Positions 56,401 through 64,000 of a stretch of DNA of 64,000 nucleotides are shown one piece after another. Every line of letters begins with the position of its first letter. The first letter of the stretch is position 1. The notes beneath the pieces are model-generated. The model was not told the origin of the DNA. It saw only the letters and a list, made by a program, of their open reading frames with translations, and did not search any database. A program made the position numbers and the translations under genes. Origin of the DNA: Flagellimonas okinawensis (GTDB lineage: Bacteria; Bacteroidota; Bacteroidia; Flavobacteriales; Flavobacteriaceae); assembly GCF_029194005.1 (NCBI RefSeq), contig NZ_JARFVA010000001.1, positions 1,054,001-1,118,000 of the forward strand, in the 5' to 3' direction.

Positions 56401-57485
56401 CAATTTGGAAACTCCATGGTAAAAATAGTACCTTTTGGCACATTGGGCCTATGTACAATACTACCCTTATAACTTTTGATGATACCGTGAACGACGCTCA
56501 GACCAAGGCCGGTCCCTTCCCCGATTGGTTTAGTAGTATAAAAAGGTTCAAATATCTTGTTTTCTTGACCAGGTGCAATCCCTTCTCCTTGATCGACGAT
56601 ATTGATGATGATTTTTTGCTTCGTGCTAAGCACCTCCACCTTGATCTCTCCGCGTACGGGTGAGTAGTAGGCCGCATTCATAATGAGGTTGAACATAACC
56701 TGGGTCAATTGGACGGTATTGGCCCGAATCCTTAAATCGTCGTTGTCGTAGGATTTGATGACCGATAATTGTTTAGCTCTAAGTGAGGGTCCCATCAGAC
56801 GTATCACACTGTCCACTACTTTATTGAGCTCGACCAATTCCATCTGTTGCGGCATTTCACAGGTAAAGAACATCAATTTTTTTACGATTTCCCTACTGAA
56901 GATGGCATTGTCCAAAATCGTTTGTAAATCCCTTTTGGTCCCCGTATCGGTAGCTTCATCCATCAATAATTCGGCAAAACCCAAAATATTGGCCAAGGGG
57001 GTATTCAGTTCATGGGCTATTCCGGCAGTAATCTCTCCCATAATATGCAAGCGATCGTTGCGCTCCATTTGTCTTTTCGTTTCCGCTTCGCTGTCATGGA
57101 TCTGTTTACGTTCCATGAGGTTGCCCACGGCAAGGCACACATTCTTGAGCAGGGTCTTTTCTTCTGGAAGAAAGTCTTCATCGGAATAGGCTGAAGCCGG
57201 GTATCCCACGGATATGCCCCCTTCTATCTTATTGAACACAATGACATCACAAGATAGCAGATTCATTTGCTCGTCGAACCCACTGGTCTGCACCTGATAA
57301 GTACCAATGGATACTGCAGCTTCGGCATCTTCAGGAAACCGCCACCCCCTTTTCAAACAATAGGCAATAGCTTCCAGGGAAGTGGACAGTTCATCATAGC
57401 CGGAATTCACGATAATCGAAGTGACCTCGTAGAGACAGGTCAACTCTTTAACCCTCTCCTTTAATTTCTGCTCAGTATTTATCAT
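56400..57485 (-). CDS. Soluble sensor histidine kinase
   Basis: 361 residues from the ATG at 57483-57485 (MINTEQKLKER); the frame to 57518 is also open. No membrane helix. N-terminal GAF-like sensor (about 10-130) with several cysteines (C18, C42, C79, C116 from this start). HisKA with GIAHELNTPLANILGFAELL (phospho-His), HATPase with NLIMNAAYYSP, DQGEGIAP and GEGTGLGLSVV. It pairs with the NtrC-type regulator and shares its operon. A cytosolic redox, oxygen or NO sensor is plausible. Confidence 0.9.
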   Translation of the reverse strand: MINTEQKLKERVKELTCLYEVTSIIVNSGYDELSTSLEAIAYCLKRGWRFPEDAEAAVSIGTYQVQTSGFDEQMNLLSCDVIVFNKIEGGISVGYPASAYSDEDFLPEEKTLLKNVCLAVGNLMERKQIHDSEAETKRQMERNDRLHIMGEITAGIAHELNTPLANILGFAELLMDEATDTGTKRDLQTILDNAIFSREIVKKLMFFTCEMPQQMELVELNKVVDSVIRLMGPSLRAKQLSVIKSYDNDDLRIRANTVQLTQVMFNLIMNAAYYSPVRGEIKVEVLSTKQKIIINIVDQGEGIAPGQENKIFEPFYTTKPIGEGTGLGLSVVHGIIKSYKGSIVHRPNVPKGTIFTMEFPN

Positions 57486-57684
57486 AGCGCTTGAAACGTT
57501 TTGACCATAAAGGTACATGGGTCTTTCAATTGATGTCCCATAGTTCTGAAAATTTCATTAAAGATCTCTTCACATAACACACCATTACATAATAGATCGA
57601 GATTATGGGTTCCCACCAATTTTTCCCTTTACCTCCACTATTCCATCATAAAAAAGTGAAGGTTTGGGTACAAAATTAAAAAAT

Positions 57685-57720
57685 AAAAGACATTTTTATC
57701 CTCTTTATGATAATTATCAT
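57685..57720. repeat. 36-bp repeat with a 14-bp palindrome, copy 1
   Basis: 33 of 36 bases match the copy at 58198-58233. It contains the perfect palindrome ATGATAATTATCAT (57707-57720). It sits between the kinase and Rrf2 genes. Confidence 0.7.
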
Positions 57721-57741
57721 ATTGCTTCCTATAACCGGTAC

Positions 57742-58173
57742 TTAATTAGGGAAGAACTCCTCAATATCTTGTTTCCCCTTGATTAAATCCAAAATGGTGG
57801 TGTTTTCGAGCACACGGATAAATTTGGTCTTGTTGGACCCCACAAGTTTATGGAGCACACAAGGGTTGTTCATGTCGCAGTTACGAATGCCCATGACACA
57901 CGAGTTCACTCTTTTTTCTCCATCAATGACCTTCACAATGTCCATAAGGGTACGCTTGCGATCATCTTTACTCAAATAAAATCCTCCCCTAGGGCCTCTT
58001 GTGGAGGAAATAATATCATGTCTAGAGAGCTCTTGTAACAATTTAGCCAAATAAGCCTCTGGTACATGAACCACCTTATATATATCCCTGACCAAGATTT
58101 TATGGTCCTCATTGGAATTCAATGCTAAATAAAGCACACCTTTAATGGCATATTTGGAAGAATTGGAAAGCAT
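57742..58173 (-). CDS. Rrf2-family transcriptional regulator, Cys-rich
   Basis: 143 residues from the ATG at 58171-58173 (MLSNSSKYAIKGVLYLAL), the standard Rrf2 start; the frame runs upstream to 58242 but has no family-like residues. Winged HTH (LVRDIYKVVHVPEAYLAKLLQELSRHDIISSTRGPRGGFYLSKD). Three cysteines (NSCVMGIRNCDMNNPC) fit a [2Fe-2S] or [4Fe-4S] site as in NsrR/IscR. Likely senses NO or redox and controls the adjacent nos operon. Confidence 0.9.
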   Translation of the reverse strand: MLSNSSKYAIKGVLYLALNSNEDHKILVRDIYKVVHVPEAYLAKLLQELSRHDIISSTRGPRGGFYLSKDDRKRTLMDIVKVIDGEKRVNSCVMGIRNCDMNNPCVLHKLVGSNKTKFIRVLENTTILDLIKGKQDIEEFFPN

Positions 58174-58197
58174 TTTTCTTAAGTTACAACAAAGATT

Positions 58198-58233
58198 AAA
58201 AGACATTTTTATCCTTTTTATGATTAATATCAT
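58198..58233. promoter_or_regulatory. 36-bp repeat with an operator palindrome, copy 2
   Basis: Matches copy 1 (57685-57720) at 33 of 36 bases. It contains ATGATTAATATCAT (58220-58233), inverted ATGAT/ATCAT arms. It lies between the divergent Rrf2 gene and the cytochrome c/nos operon, 23 bases upstream of the TACATTTG promoter element (58256-58263). Confidence 0.68.
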
Positions 58234-58255
58234 GTTATACATTTTTTCACCTATT

Positions 58256-58263
58256 TACATTTG
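58256..58263 (+). promoter_or_regulatory. Promoter -7 element of the nos operon
   Basis: TACATTTG matches TAnnTTTG, with the ATG at 58288. The palindrome at 58220-58233 is centred about -43 from the predicted start, the class II activator position of CRP/FNR-type regulators. Confidence 0.55.
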
Positions 58264-58287
58264 AACAAAATTTTAAAGGATCATTAC

Positions 58288-58800
58288 ATGATAACAATAC
58301 AAAAAGGAATAGGACTACTCTTTGCGATAGCGTTAATAAGCTGTGGAGGAAAAGACAAAGAAAAAAAGGAGGAAGGCTTTAGCGTACAACGTAAAAAGGC
58401 GCCTACCGAACAGCCTGCGGAAACCACTTCCACCAATGAAGTGAAAGCCTCTGAACGTGTGGACATGACCACGAAAGGGGTAGGCCCGATCAAATCGGTG
58501 GAATTGCCAGATGAAATCGACCAAGCTATGGCTGCTAAGGGTAAGGAGGTCTATGACCAAATGTGTTTGGCATGTCACCGGGTCGGCAAAAAATTCATAG
58601 GCCCGGCACCGAACGGGGTATTGGAACGAAGAACACCGGAATGGATCATGAACATGATCTTGAACCCTCAGGAAATGGTACAGCAAGACCCTTTGGCCAA
58701 AGACCTGCTCCAAGAGTTCAATGGATCGCCCATGTCCAACCAAGGCTTGACCGAAGATCAGGCCCGGGCCATACTCGAATACTTTAGAACCTTAAAATAA
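58288..58800 (+). CDS. Cytochrome c lipoprotein of the nos operon
   Basis: 170 residues from the ATG at 58288 (MITIQKGIGLLFAIALISCG); an upstream TTG at 58261 falls inside the promoter element. Lipobox ISCG, a linker rich in Lys/Glu/Thr, then a mono-heme c domain with MCLACH (CxxCH) and the SPMSNQG Met ligand. Probably delivers electrons to NosZ. First gene of the plus-strand operon. Confidence 0.88.
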   Translation: MITIQKGIGLLFAIALISCGGKDKEKKEEGFSVQRKKAPTEQPAETTSTNEVKASERVDMTTKGVGPIKSVELPDEIDQAMAAKGKEVYDQMCLACHRVGKKFIGPAPNGVLERRTPEWIMNMILNPQEMVQQDPLAKDLLQEFNGSPMSNQGLTEDQARAILEYFRTLK

Positions 58801-58805
58801 ACCGT

Positions 58806-59387
58806 ATGAGATCAACCATTAAACTAAGTACCCTGGGACTGATCTTACTTCTCGCCCTCAACAGCGGCTGTAAGGATGGTGCCCAAAACAAAACGACCAC
58901 TACTGACCAGAGTACATCTGAGGCAGTAATTGAAAGTAACAAGGGGCAGGCCTTTATCACGGACGATGAGTCCACCCCTACTGTATTGAGCATTGCCATC
59001 AATTCCCCCGACCACACTACCCTGGTAGCAGCTGTTCAAGCAGCCAGTCTTGAAAATGCTTTGGTCAACGCTGGTCCCCTAATGGTATTCGCCCCCACCA
59101 ATGACGCCTTTGATGCACTGCCCGAAGGGACCGTGGAAGATTTGTTGAAGCCGGAAAACAAAGATGCCCTGGCCAACATCCTCAAATACCATGTGACCCC
59201 GGGCAACTATTCCAAGGACTTTTTGAAAAATTTCAAAAAATTGGGGCAGGCCAACGACCAAAATGTCCCTGTTGAAGTAAAGGGAGATGATGTGTTTATA
59301 GGAGGCGCTAAAATAATCGCTAGCGTGAAGGCAGGAAATGGCATCGTCCATGTGGTGGACAAGGTCATCCTACCTCCTACCCAATGA
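58806..59387 (+). CDS. Fasciclin (FAS1) domain lipoprotein
   Basis: 193 residues. Lipobox LNSGCKDG. The FAS1 domain spans about 55-190: TTLVAAVQAASLENALVNAGPLMVFAPTNDAFDALPEGTVEDLL, then ANILKYHVTPGNYSKD and GNGIVHVVDKVILPP. FAS1 domains mediate adhesion or surface contacts. It lies 5 bases after the cytochrome gene and 39 bases before nosZ, so it is part of the operon; its role in N2O reduction is unknown. Confidence 0.88.
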   Translation: MRSTIKLSTLGLILLLALNSGCKDGAQNKTTTTDQSTSEAVIESNKGQAFITDDESTPTVLSIAINSPDHTTLVAAVQAASLENALVNAGPLMVFAPTNDAFDALPEGTVEDLLKPENKDALANILKYHVTPGNYSKDFLKNFKKLGQANDQNVPVEVKGDDVFIGGAKIIASVKAGNGIVHVVDKVILPPTQ

Positions 59388-59426
59388 TCAAGACAACAAC
59401 CATAAAAACAAATAAATCCTAACATA

Positions 59427-61379
59427 ATGAAAATTTATAACCATTTACTAATGACCATGGGAGCGGCCCTAATGCTGGTTTCCTGTGGCCAACAGAACCA
59501 AAATTCGACCGGGGCCCTTTCCTCCAGTGCCGCCGAAAAAGTTTATGTTGCCCCAGGGGAACAAGATGAATTTTATGCTTTTTTATCAGGGGGATATAGT
59601 GGCAACCTCACTGTTTATGGGTTGCCATCTGGTAGAATGTTCAAGGAAATTCCTGTATTCTCACAATTCCCAACTTCGGGTTACGGCTATTCAGAAGAAA
59701 CCAAACCGATGCTCAACACATCCCATGGATTTGTGCCTTGGGATGATGCCCACCACCCGGACATATCCCAGACCAATGGGGAGTTGGATGGTCGTTGGAT
59801 ATTCATCAACGGTAACAATACCCCTAGAATTGCCCGTATCAATTTAAGCACTTTTGAAACTGAAGAAATCATAGAGGTACCCAACAGTGCAGGTAACCAC
59901 AGTTCTTCCTTTATTACGGAGAACACAGAATACGTAGTGGCCGGTACCCGTTTCTCTGTTCCCATTCCACAAAGGGACATGCCCATAAATGAATACAAAA
60001 GCAACTTTAAAGGATCATTGTCCTTTATCAGTGTAGATCCAGAGCATGGTCACATGGATTTAAAATTCCAACTGTTGATGCCCGGTTTCAACTATGACCT
60101 TTCGCACCCTGGTAGGGGAAAATCCCACGGTTGGTTCTTTTTTACCACCTACAATACGGAGGAAGCTCACACTTTACAAGAGGTGAACGCCTCACAAAAC
60201 GACAAGGACTTTATTGCCGCTGTTAATTGGAAGAAAATCGAAGAATACGTCAATAATGGAGGAGGCACCAAAATGCCGGCCAATTATGCACACAATCTTT
60301 ATGATGAAGGCACACATACGGCCACAACTACCATGTATAAAGAAGTATTGACGGTAGATCCGTTAAAAGTTCCCGGAGCCGTATACTTTTTGCCAACTCC
60401 AAAATCACCCCATGGTTGTGATGTAGATCCAACTGGACAATACATTATTGGAAACGGTAAACTGTCAGCGGATCTGACCGTACACTCCTTTGATAAAATG
60501 ATTGCTGCCATTGAGGGTGAAAAATTTGATGGGGAAGCCTATGGAATCCCGATCTTGAAGTTTGAGGATGTATTGGCCGGACAGGTAAAAAGTGGAGGTC
60601 TCGGCCCATTGCACACCGAGTTTGATGGAAATGGCAATGCCTATACCACCTTCTTCATCTCCTCCGAAGTGGTCAAATGGAAATTGGGAACTTGGGAGGT
60701 CATCGATAGAAAACCAACCTACTACTCGGTCGGACACTTGATGATTCCCGGAGGGAACTCAAGAAAACCATTTGGCAAGTACGTGGTGGCCATGAACAAA
60801 ATCACCAAGGATCGTTATTTGCCCACTGGTCCGGAAATGGAGCACTCCGCTCAGATCTACGATATCTCTGGAGATAAAATGGAATTGATCTATGATTTCC
60901 CCACCCATGGTGAACCCCACTATGCAGCAGGAATACCCGCCGAAATATTGGCACCAAAGTCACAGAAAATTTACCGATTGGATGAAAACGAGCACCCCTA
61001 TGTCGTTAAAACCCCAACAGATGCCAAGGTGGTAAGGGATGGAAATGAGGTGCATATCTATATGTCCACCATCAGGAGCCACTTTACCCCCGACAACATC
61101 GAAGGAGTCAAGGTCGGAGACAAGGTATATTTTCACATAACCAATCACGAACAGGATTTCGATGTACCGCACGGTTTTGCCATGATTGGCCAGAACACTT
61201 CCGAGCTTCTTGTCATGCCGGGCCAGACCAAAACCTCTCTTTGGGAACCTAAGCAAGTCGGTGTATGGCCGTTCTACTGTACGGATTTCTGTTCAGCATT
61301 GCATCAAGAGATGCAAGGGTATGTTAGGGTTTCCCCCGCCAATTCGGATGTTGAACTGAAATGGTCCCTTGGTGAATAA
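59427..61379 (+). CDS. nosZ: Nitrous oxide reductase NosZ, clade II (Sec lipoprotein)
   Basis: 650 residues; N2O + 2e- + 2H+ to N2 + H2O. A Sec signal with a lipobox-like VSCGQQ replaces the twin-arginine signal of clade I. The seven-bladed propeller with CuZ ligands shows WDDAHHPDISQTNGELDGRW (early) and later His motifs (LSHPGRGKSHGW, SPHGCDVDPTGQY, GPLHTEFDG, EHSAQIYD). The CuA domain has HEQDFDVPHGFAM and the binding motif YCTDFCSALHQEM. Located in the periplasm. Complete. Confidence 0.96.
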   Translation: MKIYNHLLMTMGAALMLVSCGQQNQNSTGALSSSAAEKVYVAPGEQDEFYAFLSGGYSGNLTVYGLPSGRMFKEIPVFSQFPTSGYGYSEETKPMLNTSHGFVPWDDAHHPDISQTNGELDGRWIFINGNNTPRIARINLSTFETEEIIEVPNSAGNHSSSFITENTEYVVAGTRFSVPIPQRDMPINEYKSNFKGSLSFISVDPEHGHMDLKFQLLMPGFNYDLSHPGRGKSHGWFFFTTYNTEEAHTLQEVNASQNDKDFIAAVNWKKIEEYVNNGGGTKMPANYAHNLYDEGTHTATTTMYKEVLTVDPLKVPGAVYFLPTPKSPHGCDVDPTGQYIIGNGKLSADLTVHSFDKMIAAIEGEKFDGEAYGIPILKFEDVLAGQVKSGGLGPLHTEFDGNGNAYTTFFISSEVVKWKLGTWEVIDRKPTYYSVGHLMIPGGNSRKPFGKYVVAMNKITKDRYLPTGPEMEHSAQIYDISGDKMELIYDFPTHGEPHYAAGIPAEILAPKSQKIYRLDENEHPYVVKTPTDAKVVRDGNEVHIYMSTIRSHFTPDNIEGVKVGDKVYFHITNHEQDFDVPHGFAMIGQNTSELLVMPGQTKTSLWEPKQVGVWPFYCTDFCSALHQEMQGYVRVSPANSDVELKWSLGE

Positions 61380-61403
61380 TTCGGATTGATACACCAAGGA
61401 ACA

Positions 61404-61439
61404 AAGCGGGCTGTGTCCATGACCTGCCCGCTTTTTTTT
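61404..61439 (+). terminator. Terminator/attenuator after nosZ
   Basis: AAGCGGGC (61404-61411) pairs with GCCCGCTT (61426-61433), followed by T's. It may limit readthrough into the maturation genes downstream. Confidence 0.75.
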
Positions 61440-61504
61440 ACAAATTGAAATACAACCATCGACCAAAAAACCGCACTCAATTTGTAACCTTTAAATAGAA
61501 AAAA

Positions 61505-62116
61505 ATGAAAAAGGCTAGTTTACTAATGATCATTGGCCCGCTCTTCTTGTTGGGATTATATGTTTTCCCACTCTGGAACATCATGTTGGGGGCACCACAA
61601 TATCCAGATCCTTTGGGTCTGAATATCCATATCAGTGGGCTGCAGGGCGCCAATGAATTTGATATTCAGAACATTGATGGCCTGAACCATTATATTGGAA
61701 TGCAAACATTGCCCAAACCTGAGGACATGTGGGAGTTCGGCACCTTTCCCATAATCATAGGGATCATGGTGGCCATTGGCGTATTGATCGGGTTCTTGGG
61801 ATACTTGGGCAAAGTAAATTACAAATGGTTCATCGGTTGGTTTACGTTGATGTCCATAATGGGTGTTTTGGGCATGTACGATTTCAATCAATGGTTAGTG
61901 GATTATGGTACCAACCTCGACCCCAATGCAATCATGAAGTTGACCAATCCCGATGGAACACCCATGACCTATAAACCACCATTATTGGGACATGTAAAAA
62001 TGTTGAATTTTGATGTGACCTCCATGCCAGCCTCTGGGGGATGGCTCATGTTCCTGGGAATGACACTTACCCTAACGGCCGGCTTTTTGGGGTGGAAAAA
62101 CACTAAAAAACAATAA
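61505..62116 (+). CDS. Nos-operon membrane protein
   Basis: 203 residues. TM1 about 6-27; a periplasmic loop with LNIHISGLQGANEFDIQNIDGLNHYIGM; TMs at about 78-98, 103-122 and 175-195. A membrane protein in this position between nosZ and the maturation genes occurs in clade II nos clusters (NosB-like); the exact family could not be fixed from residues alone. His-Tyr and Met-rich loops suggest a possible heme or copper role. Confidence 0.7.
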   Translation: MKKASLLMIIGPLFLLGLYVFPLWNIMLGAPQYPDPLGLNIHISGLQGANEFDIQNIDGLNHYIGMQTLPKPEDMWEFGTFPIIIGIMVAIGVLIGFLGYLGKVNYKWFIGWFTLMSIMGVLGMYDFNQWLVDYGTNLDPNAIMKLTNPDGTPMTYKPPLLGHVKMLNFDVTSMPASGGWLMFLGMTLTLTAGFLGWKNTKKQ

Positions 62117-62126
62117 TTCATTTCTT

Positions 62127-62561
62127 ATGAAACCATCTATTTTCCTTTTTCTTGCAATCCTCACTGGTAGCATGGGTTGCTCCGTAGGACCAAAACCCAT
62201 TGATTACGGTCGTGTAGGTTGCCATTATTGCAGTATGACCATTGTGGACAAGCAGCATGCAGCTCAATTGGTAACCAAGAAAGGCAAGGTCTTTAATTTT
62301 GATGCCGTTGAATGTATGATGAACCAATTAAAGGAAGAGGATGAATCGACAATAGGCCTCTTATTGGTCAATGATTTTGACCGTCCAGGAGAACTCGTGG
62401 ACGCCACAAAGGCCACCTATTTGATCAGTGAGAACATACCCAGTCCGATGGGTGCATTTCTAAGCGCCTTTTCCGAGGAACAGGCAGCGGAACATACATT
62501 GGAGGCCAATGGTGGGAAACTCCTTACCTGGTCCGAATTAAAAGAACAATATAACCAATAA
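62127..62561 (+). CDS. nosL: NosL, copper chaperone lipoprotein
   Basis: 144 residues. Lipobox GSMGCS. The NosL core motif GCHYCSMTIVDKQHAAQLV(T) with Cys/Met/His ligands for Cu(I), and KVFNFDAVECMMNQ. The C-terminal half has ENIPSPMGAFLSAFSEEQAAE. Delivers copper to NosZ. Eleven bases after the membrane-protein gene; same operon. Confidence 0.92.
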   Translation: MKPSIFLFLAILTGSMGCSVGPKPIDYGRVGCHYCSMTIVDKQHAAQLVTKKGKVFNFDAVECMMNQLKEEDESTIGLLLVNDFDRPGELVDATKATYLISENIPSPMGAFLSAFSEEQAAEHTLEANGGKLLTWSELKEQYNQ

Positions 62562-62573
62562 AAAAATAAATCC

Positions 62574-62873
62574 ATGTATATGATCGATATTGACAATACC
62601 ATTGCCCAACAACCCTTTGATGGGCTTCAAGTAGAACAATTGGTCAAGACCAATGCCTTGGAAATATTGAGCATTAGCTTGGCAAAGAATGCCGTCTTTC
62701 CAAAACATACCTCACCAAAAGATGCCCATTTGATCGTATTGGAGGGGTCCATTGATTTTTATATTGAAAACCAAAGTGTCACTTTATTGCCACAGCAACA
62801 CTTTGGTTTTTCCAAGGAAGTGGAACATTGGGTAAAGGCTCTAGCAGATGCCAAATTTTTGATTATCCGGTAA
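62574..62873 (+). CDS. Cupin-like small protein
   Basis: 99 residues. Cupin-type pattern: SLAKNAVFPKHTSPKDAHLIVLEGSIDFYIENQSVTLLPQQHFGF. HTSPKDAH gives two His and one Asp that could hold a metal. Cytoplasmic. 13 bases after nosL; co-transcribed. Substrate unknown; possibly redox sensing or metal supply in nos maturation. Confidence 0.78.
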   Translation: MYMIDIDNTIAQQPFDGLQVEQLVKTNALEILSISLAKNAVFPKHTSPKDAHLIVLEGSIDFYIENQSVTLLPQQHFGFSKEVEHWVKALADAKFLIIR

Positions 62874-62937
62874 AGAAATCATAGATTCATAACGTATATG
62901 GTTGCCATTGGGCATACCAAGCAATAACTTTATTAAA

Positions 62938-64000
62938 TTGAAAACTCCATATCGCCAACTCATCCTATGGATGTTCTTATTTATGGTATGTCAAGGAACT
63001 TGGGCCAAAACTTGGACCATATGCCCGACTTGTGAACATAGTTCCATAAAGCAGACCATTCAAGAGGCCAATGCCCATGATACCCTTTTGATCCAAAAAG
63101 GCACCTATCGGGAATTTGAAATTTTGGTCGACAAACCTCTGGTGATCAAGGGAATCAATTACCCAATTGTTGACGGTGAAAAAAAAGGGGAGATCTTTAG
63201 GATCACTTCGGACAGTGTGACCCTGGACGGTCTGTTCATTATCAATGTCGGGGTCAGTTATACCAAGGACAACGCTGCCATACGAGTAGTGCAGAGTAAA
63301 AATTTCAGTATCCAGAATATGGTATTGGAACAGTTGTTCTTTGGTATCTATTTGGAAAAATCATCACATGGCAAAGTGTACCACAATAGAATTATCGGAG
63401 ATGCCGTGGACGAATATAATTCAGGCAATGGCATCCAGCTTTGGTACTCCTCTGATGTAGAAGTGCGCAAAAACCATGTACAAGGTACTCGAGATGGTAT
63501 CTATTTGGAATTTTCCGATCGAATTACCATCACCGATAATGTAAGTATGGACAATCTTCGATACGGACTTCATTTCATGTTCTCGAACAACGATATCTAT
63601 ACCAACAATACTTTTGAGAACAATGGTGCCGGGGTCGCAGTCATGTTCTCAAAGTTCATTACCATGAAAAACAACACTTTTCGAAAAAATTGGGGAACGG
63701 CGGCCTATGGCATGTTATTGAAAGAAATCAACGATGCTGAAATAAGTGACAACACTTTTGAGGAAAATACCATTGGGATCAATATCGAAGGTTCGAACCG
63801 AATAAAGTACATCAATAACGATTTTGTGGGAAATGGTTGGGCCATTCGCGTGGTAGGAGCCTGTTACACCAATAGTTTCAAGGGAAATAATTTCCTCTAC
63901 AATTCCTTTGACATTTCCTATAACAGTAAATTGAACGATAATGTATTCGAGGGTAATTTTTGGAGCAGTTATACCGGTTATGACCTAGACAAGGATGGTG
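62938..64000 (+). CDS. nosD: NosD, nitrous oxide reductase maturation protein (partial)
   Basis: Cut by the window end; about 354 codons seen. A TTG at 62938 (reading LKTPYRQLILWMFLFMVCQG) gives a proper signal peptide; the first in-frame ATG is 62971 but lacks the charged N-region. The protein is a right-handed beta-helix of the NosD/CASH type (TYREFEILVDKPLVIKGINY, GIQLWYSSDVEVRKNHVQG, GIYLEFSDRITITDN, RYGLHFMFSNNDIY, GVAVMFSK). It needs NosF/NosY ABC partners, presumably beyond the window. Confidence 0.9.
   Translation, partial: MKTPYRQLILWMFLFMVCQGTWAKTWTICPTCEHSSIKQTIQEANAHDTLLIQKGTYREFEILVDKPLVIKGINYPIVDGEKKGEIFRITSDSVTLDGLFIINVGVSYTKDNAAIRVVQSKNFSIQNMVLEQLFFGIYLEKSSHGKVYHNRIIGDAVDEYNSGNGIQLWYSSDVEVRKNHVQGTRDGIYLEFSDRITITDNVSMDNLRYGLHFMFSNNDIYTNNTFENNGAGVAVMFSKFITMKNNTFRKNWGTAAYGMLLKEINDAEISDNTFEENTIGINIEGSNRIKYINNDFVGNGWAIRVVGACYTNSFKGNNFLYNSFDISYNSKLNDNVFEGNFWSSYTGYDLDKDG

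Noticed and set aside
58174-58242. Upstream extension of the Rrf2 frame
   Set aside because: Residues are not Rrf2-like and the region holds the repeat/operator; normal start at 58173.

Overview
The window is a chromosomal segment of a marine-type member of the Bacteroidota, most likely family Flavobacteriaceae (genus not determinable here). Supporting signs are Flavobacteria-type promoters (TAnnTTTG at -7), TTG and ATG starts without strong Shine-Dalgarno sites, many small Sec/lipoprotein outer-membrane proteins, SusC/TonB-type receptors with a carboxypeptidase-regulatory-like N-terminus, a tmRNA whose tag reads GENNYALAA, and Sec-exported lipoprotein NosZ.

Layout. 1-22.8 kb is core genome: the 5' part of secD(F), mdh, a small lipoprotein, a DUF6588 protein, gyrB, asnB, a DUF2911 protein, an amidohydrolase, an OmpA protein, a plugless barrel plus a giant TPR protein, ftsE, a polyphosphate glucokinase, typA, three tandem paralogous outer-membrane-type proteins and kdsA. 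22.8-28.3 kb is a tight iron-uptake operon (TonB receptor, DUF4198, DUF3325, DUF3649-like, PepSY reductase-like) behind a 17-bp perfect palindrome. 28.3-33.0 kb is mixed housekeeping and hypothetical genes, ending at ssrA (tmRNA).

33.7-45.95 kb is a 12.2-kb integrative element inserted into the 3' end of ssrA. It is bounded by a 16-bp direct repeat of the tmRNA acceptor end, with a terminator just beyond each copy. It carries a tyrosine integrase, an excisionase-like protein, winged-helix and RhuM-like DNA-binding proteins, a 731-aa protein that resembles phage tail-associated proteins, a GRRKGTPNK small protein, a run of tiny overlapping genes, and unknown cargo. No capsid or large terminase is visible, so a phage satellite or stripped prophage is the best guess.

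46-49.3 kb looks like the wreck of a second element at the same site: N- and C-terminal fragments of another tyrosine recombinase lie on either side of a three-gene HipBST-type toxin-antitoxin system (HipB, HipS-like and HipT-like), preceded by three evenly spaced operator-like palindromes.

49.3-64 kb is a respiratory/nitrous-oxide region. A minus-strand block (SulP transporter, two Gre/Rnk-like proteins, glutamate dehydrogenase, a tiny four-cysteine protein and a membrane four-helix-bundle protein) lies behind a sigma-54-like promoter. Upstream of it are a soluble histidine kinase with an NtrC-type regulator and an Rrf2 regulator with duplicated palindromes. Divergent from these is the nos operon: cytochrome c, a FAS1 lipoprotein, clade II nosZ, a membrane protein, nosL, a cupin and nosD (cut by the window end). 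Together these genes reduce N2O and mature its copper enzyme under redox/NO-type control.
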